A stretch of DNA of 14,672 nt from an uncultured Bacilli bacterium (lineage in GTDB: Bacteria > Bacillota_I > Bacilli_A > RF39 > UBA660), in contig CANRHM010000020.1 in NCBI GenBank assembly GCA_947630415.1, positions 1-14,672 of the forward strand. Reading direction: 5' to 3'. The position numbers and the translations under genes are program-made. Of the stretch, positions 14,250 through 14,672 are shown piece after piece (position 1 is the first letter of the stretch; each line of letters starts with the position of its first letter). Under the pieces are notes generated by a model that saw nothing but the letters and a program-made list of their open reading frames with translations, had not been told where the DNA came from and did no database searches.

Positions 14250-14501
14250 ATGCAAATAGATAAATTAAAAGATTTAATTTTATATCAAAGTCAAAATACA
14301 AATAAAAGCATTGAAGTTTTATATGATAATGAAGATTTTTGGTTGACTCAAAAAACAATGGCAGAGTTATTTAATGTTAAAGTTAATACAATTAATTATC
14401 ATTTAAAAGAAATATTTTCCAATAATGAATTAAATGAAAATTCAGTTATTCGAAAAATTCGAATAACTGCTTCAGATGGTAAAGATTACTTGTTAAGATA
14501 G
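14250..14501 (+). pseudogene. RhuM-family protein, truncated to the N-terminal part
   Basis: The 83 residues match the start of the virulence-protein RhuM family, whose full members are about 330 residues and often travel on genomic islands and prophages. The signature is clear: SIEVLYDNEDFWLTQKTMAE ending in MAELFNV, the helix-turn-helix-like VNTINYHLKEIF, and NSVIRKIRITASDGKDY. In full members the next residues carry the chain on (a pattern like Y-N-L-D-M-I-I-A-V-G-Y-R-V); here the frame ends in LLR and TAG, and nothing like the rest follows in any frame. I read it as a 5' fragment left by a deletion, not a simple frameshift. A perfect 12-base inverted repeat (14443-14469) lies just before the break. 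AAAGG stands 9 bases before ATG, so a short protein could still be made. The function of RhuM is not established. Confidence 0.85.
14443..14469 (+). repeat. Perfect 12-base inverted repeat inside the RhuM fragment
   Basis: CAGTTATTCGAA (14443-14454), AAA, TTCGAATAACTG (14458-14469). It encodes SVIRKIRIT in frame and ends about 14 bases before the homology to RhuM stops. Confidence 0.95.
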
Positions 14502-14647
14502 TAGATAGCAATAAAAAATACAATATGCAAGAATCTATACCTTATGATGGTGCTAAACCTATGTATTTAGTTGATGATGTAGATAACAAAGAATTATTAA
14601 AAGAAATTGTTATTGAAACTTGTAAAGGCTTACCAATAAAAAAGTAA
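14483..14647 (+). pseudogene. 3' remnant of an unidentified gene
   Basis: A second open stretch, in the frame -1 to the RhuM fragment, runs from after a stop at 14480-14482 to TAA at 14645-14647 and gives about 54 residues, including YDGAKPMYLVDDVDNKELLK and ETCKGLPIKK. The only internal ATG early on (14525) has no ribosome binding site, so this looks like the C-terminal tail of a larger protein joined by deletion to the RhuM start. It does not resemble the missing part of RhuM. Codon use and acidic/basic balance look like real coding sequence. The next gene begins 15 bases on. I do not recognise the family. Confidence 0.5.
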
Positions 14648-14662
14648 AGAGGTTTAAATTAT

Positions 14663-14672
14663 ATGAATAAAG
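14663..14672 (+). CDS. Start of a further gene, cut by the window end
   Basis: ATG AAT AAA at 14663-14671, with AGAGGT (14648-14653) about 9 bases upstream. Only Met-Asn-Lys are visible, so nothing can be said of its function. Confidence 0.5.

Noticed and set aside
14484..14501. Programmed frameshift joining the RhuM fragment to the following open stretch
   Set aside because: No slippery heptamer is present near the break and the downstream residues do not resemble the rest of RhuM, so a single protein is unlikely.
1..14672. Mycoplasma-type code with TGA read as Trp
   Set aside because: Three well-recognised genes end in TGA at positions expected for the family and Trp is encoded by TGG throughout.
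1..14672. tRNA genes, CRISPR arrays, insertion sequences or attachment sites
   Set aside because: No cloverleaf with a T-loop, no spaced direct repeats and no transposase or integrase sequence were seen; only the RhuM remnant hints at past mobile DNA.

Overview
The window is about 14.7 kb of AT-rich DNA (roughly one third G+C by eye) in which every convincing gene lies on the + strand. Strong AGGAGG-type ribosome binding sites, TTGaca/TATAAT promoters (mostly with an extended -10 TGn) and short U-tailed terminators point to a low-GC Firmicute, for example an Erysipelotrichia/RF39-like or other gut Bacilli lineage. TGA acts as a stop (genes ending at 5051, 5987 and 7811) and Trp is TGG, so the genetic code is standard and not that of Mycoplasma. 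The species cannot be told from the sequence.

Layout. (1) 1-1528: the 3' part of tsaD (tRNA t6A synthesis), then an HD-domain phosphohydrolase and a terminator. (2) 1549-5987: a promoter drives a compact cassette made of a short M20/M28-like metallopeptidase, an 863-residue protein of unknown function with a conserved-looking Cys/His module, and a fusion of an ASCH (PUA-like) domain with a transglutaminase/papain-like domain. This is the least explained part of the window and the best candidate for an undescribed system. (3) 5985-6503: a separately promoted single-pass membrane protein with a poly-Asn N-terminus and a PepSY domain, then a terminator. (4) 6522-8525: a YtrA-type GntR repressor with an ABC ATPase and a membrane subunit, transcribed from a consensus promoter that carries a TATA-rich palindrome likely to be the repressor's own operator. 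(5) 8460-11801: an unknown membrane-anchored extracytoplasmic protein, a cardiolipin synthase and a SAM methyltransferase, possibly one transcription unit, starting from a promoter whose -10 lies inside the terminator hairpin of the preceding operon. (6) 11832-12415: a flavin reductase-like FMN-binding protein. (7) 12441-14003: a MATE-family efflux pump behind a leader that contains an intrinsic terminator between promoter and start codon, hence a candidate attenuator or regulatory RNA. (8) 14050-14672: an AT-richer segment with a truncated RhuM-family gene, the 3' remnant of another gene, and the first codons of a further gene, which looks like decayed accessory DNA.

How the parts may work together. 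Groups 4, 5 and 7 (YtrA-type ABC transporter, cardiolipin synthase, membrane-anchored protein, MATE pump) fit a theme of envelope maintenance and drug or stress response; this is inference from gene families. Group 2 combines a peptidase, a cysteine-protease/transglutaminase-like fold and an RNA-binding-like fold with a large orphan protein; its role is unknown. No tRNA, rRNA, CRISPR array or complete mobile element is visible.
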